A stretch of DNA of 64,000 nt, taken from assembly GCA_963839925.1 (NCBI GenBank), contig CAWIWV010000001.1, positions 2,275,705-2,339,704 of the forward strand. Direction: 5' to 3'. A model generated the notes under the pieces. That model was not told the origin of the DNA, made no database searches, and was given only the letters and a program-made list of their open reading frames with translations. Source of the DNA: Bog-756 sp963839925 (GTDB lineage: Bacteria; Actinomycetota; Acidimicrobiia; Acidimicrobiales; RAAP-2). Positions 1 to 7,527 of this stretch are shown one piece after another (within the stretch, counting starts at the first letter, position 1; every line of letters starts with the position of its first letter). Made by a program: the position numbers and the translations under genes.

Positions 1-226
1 TTCTGTCGCCGTAAGCGGAGACGCTGGTGCTCTCAATGAGCCACCATGACGGTACACCCCGGTTTGCTCCGGCCCACCGAGGGGGAGAACCCTTCACCGT
101 GCGACGGCTCCCGGAAACGGCCGAGTCTGTCGAGTGCAGCCTCTGGCCCCGCAGGCTGCTATCCACGCGCCCACATGATCCGGAGCGTGGCAGTTCGCGG
201 GGCGCCCCGCTCCCAGCGATCGTGAC

Positions 227-667
227 TTATTTCCCGCTGATCCTCGCTTCTAATTCGTCGATTCGATCAGCCAGGTCCTTGAGCCCGCCCGCCGTGTGTA
301 CGTCGAGCCGGTCCAGGATTAGCACCGTGTCCTCGTACGTGTGCTGAGACCGGACATCGCTCGCCATGCTCTGCACATTCTGTCCAACCATGATGACGGA
401 CAACAACACCAGTTGGAGGAATGTTTGCGCAATCCACGCGATGATGCCTTCGCCGCCGGGCCTTAGTGCTGCTGGCAATCCGATGAGGGCAATGCAGGCG
501 AAAACATAGGCGCACCACATTGATCCAACAACGTTGGTGAGGAACACAGCAATCTTCGCGTTGATTCCGTCTGCCTTTGCAACATCAGCTCGAAGCCCAC
601 GAATACTGATCGCCTGACCAATGTGGCGTCGTGTCTTGACTGGTCTCGGTAATTGGCTATCAATCAT
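227..667 (-). CDS. DUF1003-like small membrane protein
   Basis: A 146-residue protein of unknown role. A basic N-terminal region is followed by two hydrophobic segments (about residues 38-66 and 75-96). After the second come a GQNVQS turn and a charged helical tail ending DELEARISGK. This order (two membrane spans, then a polar xQNxQ stretch and a helical tail) resembles the DUF1003 family, but the match is by eye and the protein is divergent. The ATG at 667 was chosen over upstream in-frame codons because GAGGAGAG sits just before it and the extension further upstream has no protein-like character. It stands alone on the minus strand. Confidence 0.65.
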   Translation of the reverse strand: MIDSQLPRPVKTRRHIGQAISIRGLRADVAKADGINAKIAVFLTNVVGSMWCAYVFACIALIGLPAALRPGGEGIIAWIAQTFLQLVLLSVIMVGQNVQSMASDVRSQHTYEDTVLILDRLDVHTAGGLKDLADRIDELEARISGK

Positions 668-970
668 CTCACTCTCCTCGTCGAGTGACCGTTCAGCATC
701 CCACTTGTCCACCCCTTTGGAGGCAACTACACCGGGGCTCGATCGCCCCGAACCGGCAGGACCGTCGTCATTGCTGGACCACTCGCCGATTTTGCGGAAC
801 CGATCGCAACGTGCTGGATGCGCACCGCGACCCCAAGCTGTCGGTGCGTGTCCGTTCGCGATCAGCAAGCATGGCAGCCTGGATAACGCCTCAAAAAAGG
901 CCCGTATTCTGGGGCGGGCGCGCCACCGCCACCCTTGACCCCGTCCGGACGAGGGCCAACAATCGGATGC
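668..970. other. intergenic stretch, nothing recognised
   Basis: About 300 bases between a minus-strand and a plus-strand gene. It should hold both promoters. I see no RNA gene, repeat or convincing reading frame here. Confidence 0.4.
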
Positions 971-1180
971 ATGTCCAGTGCCGAGATCGACAAGTATCTC
1001 GCTGAAGTCGAGGAGCCGAAACGATCCACCCTTCAGCATCTGCGCGGAACGACCCTCGATGCTGTGCCCGAAGCCGAAGATGGGATGTCTTACGGCGTGC
1101 CAGCCTTCAGACTGCGAGGAAAGGTCATTGCCGGTTTCGCAGCCTTCAAGCCCGTCGTAGCGGCATCTACGTTCAAGTGA
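971..1180 (+). CDS. truncated DUF1801-family protein
   Basis: A 69-residue protein resembling the N-terminal half of the DUF1801/YdhG family: it starts MSSAEIDKYLAEVEEPKR and has the family-like stretch EAEDGMSYGVPAFRLRGK followed by GFAAFK. Family members are usually about 110-120 residues and continue with a C/S-Y-F-P motif and a basic C-terminus; here the frame ends nine residues after GFAAFK. It therefore looks like a 3'-truncated or frame-disrupted copy. The ATG at 971 fits the family N-terminus. The function of DUF1801 proteins is not settled, and this short form may be inactive. Confidence 0.6.
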   Translation: MSSAEIDKYLAEVEEPKRSTLQHLRGTTLDAVPEAEDGMSYGVPAFRLRGKVIAGFAAFKPVVAASTFK

Positions 1181-1284
1181 TAGGTTTTTGCCCAGCGCAG
1201 ATCGGCAAAGCGACTCCCGACGGTTTCAGAACCCACGTTGCTAGCCACGTTGTCGACCGGCCCCCGCTAAGCGAGGAGCAGGTC

Positions 1285-1959
1285 ATGGTATCTAACGCCA
1301 GCGTCGGAACACCCGATGACTTGAACCCTGGCACCGGAAGGGATCAGACGCCTTCCGCAGTCCGATGCAGTTCAATCTCTGCCGGTCTCGACGGCGAATT
1401 GGCGATGCGCCTTATCGAGGTCAGCCGTTCCCTCCACCGTGCCACTGTTGCTATTGACGGCATAGAGCCGGGATCACTCGCCCAGTTGTGCGTGGGGCAA
1501 AGTCCGGAGCTGGACGCCGACGGGAATGTGCTCGAAGGCATTGCACGGGACACTGCTTTGGGCCATGTCAACGTGGCTATCGCCCTTGTCGACGGACTGA
1601 ATGCGGCGTGGAACCCTCAGTCCGCTGAGATGTCGGTGGACCTTCCGCCAGTTGAGATCGGCGCACCCAGTATCGATCCCTTGGCCAAGGCACGCCCTAT
1701 CGCCACCGAGATGGCAGATTCCCTCGTCCCTGTCCTCGGACGGATCGCCGACGAGTTGAACACGTCGGTCATTCGCGGCAGCTTCGAGGCGGCACTGATC
1801 CTGGCAAGCGCGTTGCAGTTCGTGAGCGACAACCAAGTGGCGGAGAGGATCAAAGCGGCGATCGACCTCCTCGACGGGAACATCCGCCAGGTGCGGACCT
1901 TGGTCTTCGGATTCGGGTCCCCCGGTTGGCCTGGCGATGCAGGGTCGAAGCTGCCCTGA
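1285..1959 (+). CDS. hypothetical protein with a histidine-kinase-like C-terminal helix
   Basis: A 224-residue protein I do not recognise as a whole. The ATG at 1285 is preceded by GAGGAGCAGGTC, a good ribosome binding site; an upstream in-frame start at 1177 lacks one. Residues near 195-215 (AIDLLDGNIRQVRTLVFGFG) look like the end of the dimerisation helix of DevS/NarX-type sensor kinases, where xIRxIRxxIFxL is usual. No ATPase domain follows and the phospho-acceptor histidine region is not evident. It could be a degenerate fragment of a GAF-type sensor or an unrelated helical protein. Confidence 0.5.
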   Translation: MVSNASVGTPDDLNPGTGRDQTPSAVRCSSISAGLDGELAMRLIEVSRSLHRATVAIDGIEPGSLAQLCVGQSPELDADGNVLEGIARDTALGHVNVAIALVDGLNAAWNPQSAEMSVDLPPVEIGAPSIDPLAKARPIATEMADSLVPVLGRIADELNTSVIRGSFEAALILASALQFVSDNQVAERIKAAIDLLDGNIRQVRTLVFGFGSPGWPGDAGSKLP

Positions 1960-2184
1960 CACCCTGCAACGGTGGCTCGACCGTCTGGCGATCGCGATGG
2001 GACACCGATCGGACCTATCCCCCACGTGCCGATAGTTGGCAGGTAATCTTCGCGAGCTCGGACGCCCTCCGGGTTCTCAGATGCCAACCGGGTTCTCAGA
2101 TCTTGTCCAGACTAGCTGCCTCGGCAGCCGCTCCCCCGTTCTGGTCGTCGCCAGGACCGCTCAACTTCTCCGGCGCCTCAGAAT

Positions 2185-2204
2185 GGGGTTCGAACGTAGT
2201 CCCA
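2185..2204 (+). repeat. 20-nt T-arm-like repeat, copy 1
   Basis: The 20 bases read GGGGTTCGAACGTAGTCCCA and recur at 2304-2323 with a single difference (G to A at the 12th base). Both contain TTCGAA between a G run and a CCC run, as the T arm of a tRNA does, but the loop is too long for a real T arm. Confidence 0.6.
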
Positions 2205-2303
2205 TCACTTTTCGTGCCGGCCTCGCGGCGCACCTCGACCAGCCCAAAATCGGCCGATATTCACACTGATGCTCCACATAACCCCTGGTCAGAAGGGCCG
2301 AGA

Positions 2304-2323
2304 GGGGTTCGAACATAGTCCCA
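2304..2323 (+). repeat. 20-nt T-arm-like repeat, copy 2
   Basis: Second copy of the repeat at 2185-2204, with 19 of 20 bases identical. It continues into ACCTCCAC and then directly into the IS481-like end (GCGATGTCGCGCGAT, from 2339), the same order as seen at 7014-7068. Confidence 0.6.
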
Positions 2324-2334
2324 CAACCTCCACA

Positions 2335-2461
2335 TTTTGCGATGTCGCGCGATAGAAGCACCTTTGTCGCGAGACCTCGTAGACCGGCCTGATCGGGGCT
2401 TCCTCTGATAGCCCTTGGTCGGGTCCAGGACGAGCCGTCGCACAGGGTCAACATGATGCAA
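2335..2461 (-). mobile_element. IS481-type transposase C-terminal remnant (1)
   Basis: The minus strand encodes RRLVLDPTKGYQ, matching the usual C-terminal signature of actinobacterial IS481 transposases (LLRxLTLDPxxDYQP). The sequence beyond it contains a degenerate element end, GCGATGTCGCGCGAT, comparable to TGTGATGT(T/C)TCGGGAT at the two better-preserved remnants. Only about the last 12-15 codons are recognisable; the rest of the element is gone. This is the most decayed of the three remnants in the window. Confidence 0.45.
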
Positions 2462-2506
2462 CGGTCGGCCCTGGACCCGTGGCGCAGTGAGGTGCTGGCG
2501 TTACCC

Positions 2507-4144
2507 CTACCTGTCGCTGCTTCGAGCGAGGAGGTGGTGCTCGACAGCGAACGCCGTGGCGCTCGCACGTGACGACACGCCGATCTTGGTGAAGATGTTC
2601 GACAGATGTCGCGACACAGTTTTGGGGCTGAGGAAGAGCTCGGTGGCGATCTCGTTGTTCGTGAGCCCGGCGGCGACAAGCCGGAGCACCTCCGCTTCTC
2701 GCTCCGTGAGACCGGCGGGCAAGGTCGGCTTGCTGTCACCGAGTGCCTCACGGACATCAAGCCGTGCGCCGATCTGGTCGAACAAGCGAGTGGCGGCATC
2801 GAAGGATGCGGTGGCACCTGCCTCGTCTCCTGCCGCACGCAGCGCCTGGCCGAGAAGGGTGCGAGCCGTGGCTTCCTCGTACGGGACGCCTAGCCCGTGC
2901 CACGACTCGACTGCCTGCCGCAAGGTCACGGTGGCGGCAGGGTCACCATCGGCCAACATCAACCGGCCGCGGGTCGACTGCTCGGTGGCAACGAGCGAAG
3001 GTGTTCCGAAGGAGGCGACCGTCATTTCAAGCTCGGCCAGGGCACGGTGCGCGGCGTCGAGGTCGCCGGCACCTATGGCGATCTGCACCAGCATCGCCAA
3101 CAGTCCGGCGCGACCGAGGGGATTCGATTGCTGGGCCACGCAGCCCGTAATGATCGTCATGGCCTCCTCCGTGCGACCCTGGACCAGGCGGAGGAGTGCG
3201 AGTCCACCACAAGGCGCGCCACTTACCTCCTGTGATTGGGCAAAGGCGCCCTCAGCCTGATCAAGTTGGCCGAGCCGGCGCCTGATGTCACCGACTTCGG
3301 CCCACGCCACTGCACTGTTGGCGACGTGGCTCTCCCGGAGCTCCTCGCAGGCTCGGGCCGCTTCCTCTTCGGCGGTGTCCAGCACGCCCCGCCGTTTGAG
3401 CACTATGGCCCGGTGCAGCCGGCAGATGCCAGGGAAGATCGCAAAGGGGTGTTGCTGGGCCCAGCGCAGCGTTGCATCGGTCCATTCCGCCGCCCTGTCG
3501 AAGTCGCCAATTTCCTCACACGCAGCGATGAGGCTGCAGTACACTTTGCCCGTCGCGAAGGGCCCGAGTCGCCCTTCGACGGCGAACAGCATGGCTTCGT
3601 CCAGGTGAGCCATGCCCTCATCGATCTTGCCTTGGTCGATGAGGATGCGCCCTTGGGTCTGCAGCGCCTCGGCTTCGAGATCTGTGGACCGCAGCCGCTG
3701 CCCGAGGTCCAGCGCTGTCGTGGCAAGCAGGCGTGCCCCGTCGAGGTCACCGGCTCCGTGGGCCATTTCCGCCTCGCGCAGGAGCAGATTTCCATAGGCG
3801 ACGTTCTCGGTGTCGCCGTCGAGAGCTCGCCGCGCCCGCCGAAGCCAGCCACTGGCTGCGGCTCGTCGTGCACAGATGGCGTGGTGTTCCCAGAGCCATA
3901 CAGCGCACTGCCCCGCCCGGCGGCGGTCGTCCTGCTCGTCGTAGATCCGGTAAGCCGCCTCGCGGGCGGCGATGCATTCGTCGAGCCGGCCGAGCCACCA
4001 CGCGGCCTCGGCCACAGAGTCGAGCCGGTCCGCCTCAAGGCCAGGGGCGTCCACGCGAGCCACGTGGGCTGCGTCCAACGCAGCCTGCCAGTCGGAGCGA
4101 CGCAGTGCGTCGTGGACAGACTCGAGCGGATCGTTGCCGCTCAC
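2507..4144 (-). CDS. TPR-containing LuxR-family transcriptional regulator
   Basis: A 545-residue regulator. Residues 1 to about 460 form Ala/Leu-rich helical pairs typical of a TPR-like ligand or partner-binding array. Residues about 479-540 are a LuxR/FixJ-type helix-turn-helix: LTEREAEVLRLVAAGLTN, then NEIATELFLSPKTVSRHLSN. There is no AAA ATPase or receiver domain, so it is a short relative of the MalT/LAL group without the NTPase. The start is a GTG at 4144; an overlapping ATG at 4164 is in another frame and quickly stops. It is divergent from the methyltransferase-P450 pair, separated by about 285 bp, and may control it (inference). Confidence 0.85.
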   Translation of the reverse strand: MSGNDPLESVHDALRRSDWQAALDAAHVARVDAPGLEADRLDSVAEAAWWLGRLDECIAAREAAYRIYDEQDDRRRAGQCAVWLWEHHAICARRAAASGWLRRARRALDGDTENVAYGNLLLREAEMAHGAGDLDGARLLATTALDLGQRLRSTDLEAEALQTQGRILIDQGKIDEGMAHLDEAMLFAVEGRLGPFATGKVYCSLIAACEEIGDFDRAAEWTDATLRWAQQHPFAIFPGICRLHRAIVLKRRGVLDTAEEEAARACEELRESHVANSAVAWAEVGDIRRRLGQLDQAEGAFAQSQEVSGAPCGGLALLRLVQGRTEEAMTIITGCVAQQSNPLGRAGLLAMLVQIAIGAGDLDAAHRALAELEMTVASFGTPSLVATEQSTRGRLMLADGDPAATVTLRQAVESWHGLGVPYEEATARTLLGQALRAAGDEAGATASFDAATRLFDQIGARLDVREALGDSKPTLPAGLTEREAEVLRLVAAGLTNNEIATELFLSPKTVSRHLSNIFTKIGVSSRASATAFAVEHHLLARSSDR

Positions 4145-4237
4145 CGGGGCGCTGCCTCGGCCATGTGACGATGCTAGTCAGCGCCCGGAGGCCGGCATCG
4201 AACGCCTACACCACTCCTGAGATCACCAGGAAATGAG

Positions 4238-4257
4238 GATGGGGCGTTCGCCCCATC
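4238..4257. other. perfect 8-bp stem-loop
   Basis: GATGGGGC (4238-4245), loop GTTC, GCCCCATC (4250-4257). It lies between the divergent regulator and methyltransferase genes and has no T run, so it is not an ordinary terminator. It could be an operator or an RNA hairpin in the 5' leader of the methyltransferase gene. Confidence 0.45.
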
Positions 4258-4429
4258 GAAGCCGGCAGTGGGACCCGCGGAAATGAGGTACCTGACCGAC
4301 GACAGCAGCGTGACACTTCTTCATGATGATGCCATGGATCCCGCTGATGGACCTTGCGACGTGGCCGAGCTCATCCGAACTGGGCGCGACCGTGAGGCCG
4401 CCGAGCGGGGCAGACAAAAGGAGGAGACC

Positions 4430-5248
4430 ATGAGCGACACCCTGACCCTCGAGGCCCTGACCGCGGTGAAGGAGAAGCAGCACGCCACCTGGTCCTCGGG
4501 CGACTACGCGGTGATCGGCACCACGCTGCAGCTGATGGGAGAGCAGCTGTGCGAGGCGATCGACCTGTCCGCCGGCTGGAAGGTCCTCGATATCGCCGCC
4601 GGCAATGGCAACGCGGCGCTGGCCGCCGCTCGCCGCGGCTGCGAGGTCGTCGCCACCGACTACGTTGAAGGCCTGCTCGACCGGGCTGGACGCCGAGCGG
4701 AAGCAGACGGATTGGCCATCACGACGAAGGTGGCCGATGCCGAGGATCTCCCCTTCGCTGACGGCACCTTCGATGCCGTGCTGTCCACCGTCGGCGTCAT
4801 GTTCACACCCAATCCTCGACGCGCCGCGGACCAGCTGACACGCGTTGTCCGCCCCGGTGGTCACATCGGACTCGCCAACTGGACCCCCGAAGGGTTCGTA
4901 GGTCAGATGTTCAAGATCATCGGCGGGCATGTTCCACCTCCCGCCGGCGTGCCATCTCCTCTGCAATGGGGCACCGAGGCCGGGGTCGACACACTCCTGG
5001 GCGCCGAGTGCGATGTCGAGACAACTCGGCGAAGCTTCACGTTCCGCTACCGCTCAGCCCACGACTTCTTCGAGACCTTCGGAGCGTTCTACGGACCGAT
5101 CGTCAAGGCGCTGGCCGCTCTGGACGAAAGTGGGCGAGCTTCACTCCGCGATCAACTCGTTGGGCTCGCCGAAGACCTCAACCGCAACGAGAACGACGCA
5201 CTCACCATCGACTCCGAATACCTCGAAGTCGTCGCCACTCGGCACTGA
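4430..5248 (+). CDS. class I SAM-dependent methyltransferase
   Basis: A 272-residue enzyme with a Rossmann-type SAM-binding core: VLDIAAGNGNAALAAARRG (motif I), ATDYVEG with an acidic residue for the SAM ribose, AEDLPFADGTFDAVLS and VVRPGGHIGLANW. The UbiE/Methyltransf_11 pattern indicates a small-molecule methyltransferase; the substrate cannot be read from sequence. The ATG at 4430 follows AAAGGAGGAGACC, a near-ideal ribosome binding site, which rules out a longer in-frame start at 4268. It is followed after about 118 bp by a P450 on the same strand; the two may modify the same compound (inference). Confidence 0.88.
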   Translation: MSDTLTLEALTAVKEKQHATWSSGDYAVIGTTLQLMGEQLCEAIDLSAGWKVLDIAAGNGNAALAAARRGCEVVATDYVEGLLDRAGRRAEADGLAITTKVADAEDLPFADGTFDAVLSTVGVMFTPNPRRAADQLTRVVRPGGHIGLANWTPEGFVGQMFKIIGGHVPPPAGVPSPLQWGTEAGVDTLLGAECDVETTRRSFTFRYRSAHDFFETFGAFYGPIVKALAALDESGRASLRDQLVGLAEDLNRNENDALTIDSEYLEVVATRH

Positions 5249-5366
5249 GCTACGACCCTCGCACATCGCGGCGCCTCTCACGTGTTGGCGGTCACCCTGC
5301 CGAGACAGAGCGAATAGCGCCAATCGACTTGAGCGGGCTCGAGTGTCTTCTGCAAGGAGAACCTTG

Positions 5367-6620
5367 ATGACTGAGCCGATCATCACCTGGGGTGACTGGG
5401 ACAAGGCCACCCGGAACGATCCGTATCCATTGTTCGAATCGATGCGGGCCAAGTGCCCGGTCCGTCAGGTCCGGCTGGCCGATGGTCACGCTGCATGGCT
5501 CGTCCTCAGCCATGAGGCGGCGCACCAAGCCCTGAAAGAGACCCGGCTGTCGAAGAACATTGTCGCTGCACTCGAGGATGATCCCGGCGTCGCTGACCCC
5601 GGGCTTCCGGGCCCTGCCCTCGCTCGCCACATGATGAACCTCGATCCCCCCGACCACGAACGCCTGCGCCGCCTCGTGTCGCGGGCGTTCATGCCCACAC
5701 GGATCGCCGCGCTCCAACCGTCGATCGAGCTCATCGCCGACGAGTTGCTCGACGAGCTCGAAAAGGTGGAACCGGATTCAGTGGTGGACCTTGTTGCCCG
5801 ATTCGCCTACCCACTGCCCTTCCGGGTGATCTGCGAGCTGCTCGGTGTCCCGGACGAGGATCGCTCCCCTCTGCGCGAGGCGTTCCGCACGCTGTTCCAG
5901 CCGTGGAGCGGCTCACCGCCTCCCGAAGCGGTGGCAGCCTCCGGCGTGATCGTCGCGTCGCTTGAGCGCCTCGTCGCGGCCCATCGGCAGCATCCCCAGG
6001 ACGATCTCGTTGGTGTACTGGTGACTGCCAGTGACGATGACGACACTTTGACCGAGCAGGAGCTGCTTTCCAGTCTGTTCCAGCTGATCGTCGCTGGTCA
6101 CGACACGACCACGAGCCTGATCGGCAATGGGATTGTCGACCTACTCGAGCATCCGAGCCAGTGGCAAATGGTGTGTCAGGACTCCTCTCGTCTGCCCGCA
6201 GCGATCGAGGAGCTGATCCGATTCTCTGCGCCCGTTCCGCATGCGACGTTCCGCGTCACGACAGAGGCCATGACGCTGGCGGGTGTGGAGATCCCAGCAC
6301 ACGAGCAGGTACTGATTTGCCTTGGCGCGGCCAATCGCGATCCGAACTTCTACCGTGCCCCCGCGGTGCTCGACATCGGCCGTGAACCGCGTCCACATCT
6401 CGGGTTTGGGCACGGCATCCACTTCTGTCTGGGCGCACCCCTTGCCCGGCTCGAGGCACGCATTGGGTTTGGCGCGTTGCTGGACCGTTTCCCGGATCTC
6501 GAACTCGCCGTTGACCGCCGCGAGCTGAGCTGGACCCACGGCGACGGGCTCGTACTTCGCGGCCTCGATGAGCTCCCCGTTCACCTGGGCATGCCGCGGC
6601 GTTCAGAGCGATCAGTCTGA
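5367..6620 (+). CDS. cytochrome P450
   Basis: A 417-residue bacterial P450, normal length for the soluble class. Visible motifs: oxygen-activating I-helix AGHDTT (residues 243-248), K-helix ExxR in EELIRF, and the haem-binding loop FGHGIHFCLGAPLAR with the thiolate cysteine at residue 354. No ferredoxin or reductase gene is adjacent, so electron-transfer partners must be encoded elsewhere. The ATG at 5367 has AAGGAGA upstream. The substrate is unknown; the neighbouring methyltransferase suggests a joint tailoring or degradation step. Confidence 0.93.
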   Translation: MTEPIITWGDWDKATRNDPYPLFESMRAKCPVRQVRLADGHAAWLVLSHEAAHQALKETRLSKNIVAALEDDPGVADPGLPGPALARHMMNLDPPDHERLRRLVSRAFMPTRIAALQPSIELIADELLDELEKVEPDSVVDLVARFAYPLPFRVICELLGVPDEDRSPLREAFRTLFQPWSGSPPPEAVAASGVIVASLERLVAAHRQHPQDDLVGVLVTASDDDDTLTEQELLSSLFQLIVAGHDTTTSLIGNGIVDLLEHPSQWQMVCQDSSRLPAAIEELIRFSAPVPHATFRVTTEAMTLAGVEIPAHEQVLICLGAANRDPNFYRAPAVLDIGREPRPHLGFGHGIHFCLGAPLARLEARIGFGALLDRFPDLELAVDRRELSWTHGDGLVLRGLDELPVHLGMPRRSERSV

Positions 6621-6989
6621 ACGCGGCTTGGAATCCGGGCCGTTGCCGAGGTTCCACTTGCCGGCGCCAAATTGGAGGCACAGTCCGGTCAGCGGTCTGC
6701 GCCGTGGTAGCACCAGTCGAAGGCTTGTGGATCGTTGAGGATCGTGCGTCCGATCTCTGCAATTGTGTTGCGCAGGTGAGTACCCATGGACCTGATCCGC
6801 GCGACGAACCCATGAATGCCGCGCTTCAAGTCAGGGCAAGAGGTTGGCCACGACGACTGCAACCATCTCTGCAACCGATCGGCCCGATACGTGACCTCAC
6901 TAGCCATCACGAACTTTGCAATCGGCCGCCATTCTCACGACGCCTCAGGGGGCGACGACACGCGACGGAACGGGCTGTCATGGGCTGAA

Positions 6990-7039
6990 CTGTCCTGGCA
7001 GTCAAGAGGTTCGTGGGTTCGAGTCCCATCGCCTCCACT
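6990..7039 (+). other. tRNA/tmRNA 3'-end-like fragment, possible attachment or target site
   Basis: The stretch contains GTGGGTTCGAGTCCCAT, a good T arm (5-bp stem with one G-T pair, 7-nt TTCGAGT loop). It is followed by CGCCTCCA, which looks like the 3' acceptor strand plus discriminator base; CTC stands where CCA would be. Upstream, GGGGGCG at 6948-6954 could pair with CGCCTCC, giving a G-U third pair as in alanine tRNA or tmRNA. The intervening 75 bases do not fold into a D arm and anticodon arm that I can recognise. I therefore read it as a 3' fragment left by integration or deletion, not a working tRNA. Confidence 0.5.
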
Positions 7040-7068
7040 CTGTGATGTTTCGGGATTTCTGGGACAGA
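7034..7068. repeat. 35-nt direct repeat, left copy (IS481-type end)
   Basis: TCCACTC followed by TGTGATGTTTCGGGATTTCT and GGGACAGA. The same 35 bases occur at 31757-31791 with one difference (T to C). The inner 28 bases resemble IS481-family terminal inverted repeats (TGTGATGTCTCGGGACATC type). Both copies have the same orientation relative to a minus-strand transposase end. Confidence 0.75.
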
Positions 7069-7252
7069 CGAACCTATGCAAGGTGGCTGATCACGGGGTG
7101 ATCGGCTGGTAGTCCTTGTTCGGGTCGAGTGTCAGATGGCGGAGTAGTTCGCCCTCTTCGCTCAGCGCCCGGATGTCGAAATCGGCGACGAGAACGATGA
7201 CTCGGCGCCCTTTGTGGGCCCGACCGACACCGACGTAGTCGAACAACCTGCC
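7041..7252 (-). mobile_element. IS481-type transposase C-terminal remnant (2)
   Basis: On the minus strand, 7252 to 7091 encodes about 53 residues that match the end of actinobacterial IS481 transposases: VGVGRAHKGRRVIVLVADFD, then IRALSEEGELLRHLTLDP, then NKDYQPITP and a stop. The catalytic DDE core and the other element end are missing; upstream of VGVGRAH the frame loses similarity. A typical element end lies just outside the stop codon (7041-7068). This is a dead fragment of an insertion sequence. Confidence 0.75.
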
Positions 7253-7527
7253 AGTCCAATGGCGAACGCACCGAGCACTGCAACTGTTGCTGCCGACATA
7301 CGCCGCACGTAGCGAGCTTGTCAGAATCGCGAGCGGCAAGAACCTAATGGCTGCCGGTTCACCTTATTCGGGCGTGACCGGACCCTCCCCCTGCGCGAGG
7401 GGCGAGATTTCCTCTCGGATGCATGCCGTGGCTGTTCGTCGGTGCGCCCACCACATCGGTCTGGTTTGGTCGGGACGCCGGTTTCCGCTCCCCTGGGGGC
7501 CGGATGTGACCAACGGCTCTAGCTGCC

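Larger units (their letters stand above)
1960..2506. other. gene-poor stretch with transposase remnant and short repeats
   Basis: This 547-base gap holds a 20-nt repeat pair at 2185-2204 and 2304-2323 and, at its right side on the minus strand, the decayed C-terminal end of an IS481-type transposase. Nothing else is recognisable. Confidence 0.5.
6621..7527. other. 907-bp gene-poor stretch with tRNA-like end and IS481 remnant
   Basis: No convincing intact gene. A minus-strand frame at 6689-6910 (73 residues ending DPQAFDWCYHGADR) is open but unrecognised and lacks a clear ribosome binding site. The centre holds a tRNA/tmRNA 3'-end-like sequence (6990-7039) abutting an IS481-type element end and transposase remnant (7041-7252). 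The rest, 7253-7527, is probably the upstream region of the P-type ATPase gene. Confidence 0.5.

Noticed and set aside
27..347. Open plus-strand frame at the left edge
   Set aside because: Shadow of the minus-strand DUF1003-like gene; no homology.
6689..6910. A 73-codon minus-strand frame after the P450
   Set aside because: No ribosome binding site or family; reported only as part of the gap description.
6948..7037. A complete 90-nt tRNA
   Set aside because: Acceptor and T arms are possible, but no D arm or anticodon arm could be folded, so only a 3' fragment is claimed.
7041..7339. A functional IS481 insertion sequence
   Set aside because: Only the last 53 codons and one element end are present; no DDE core and no second inverted repeat.
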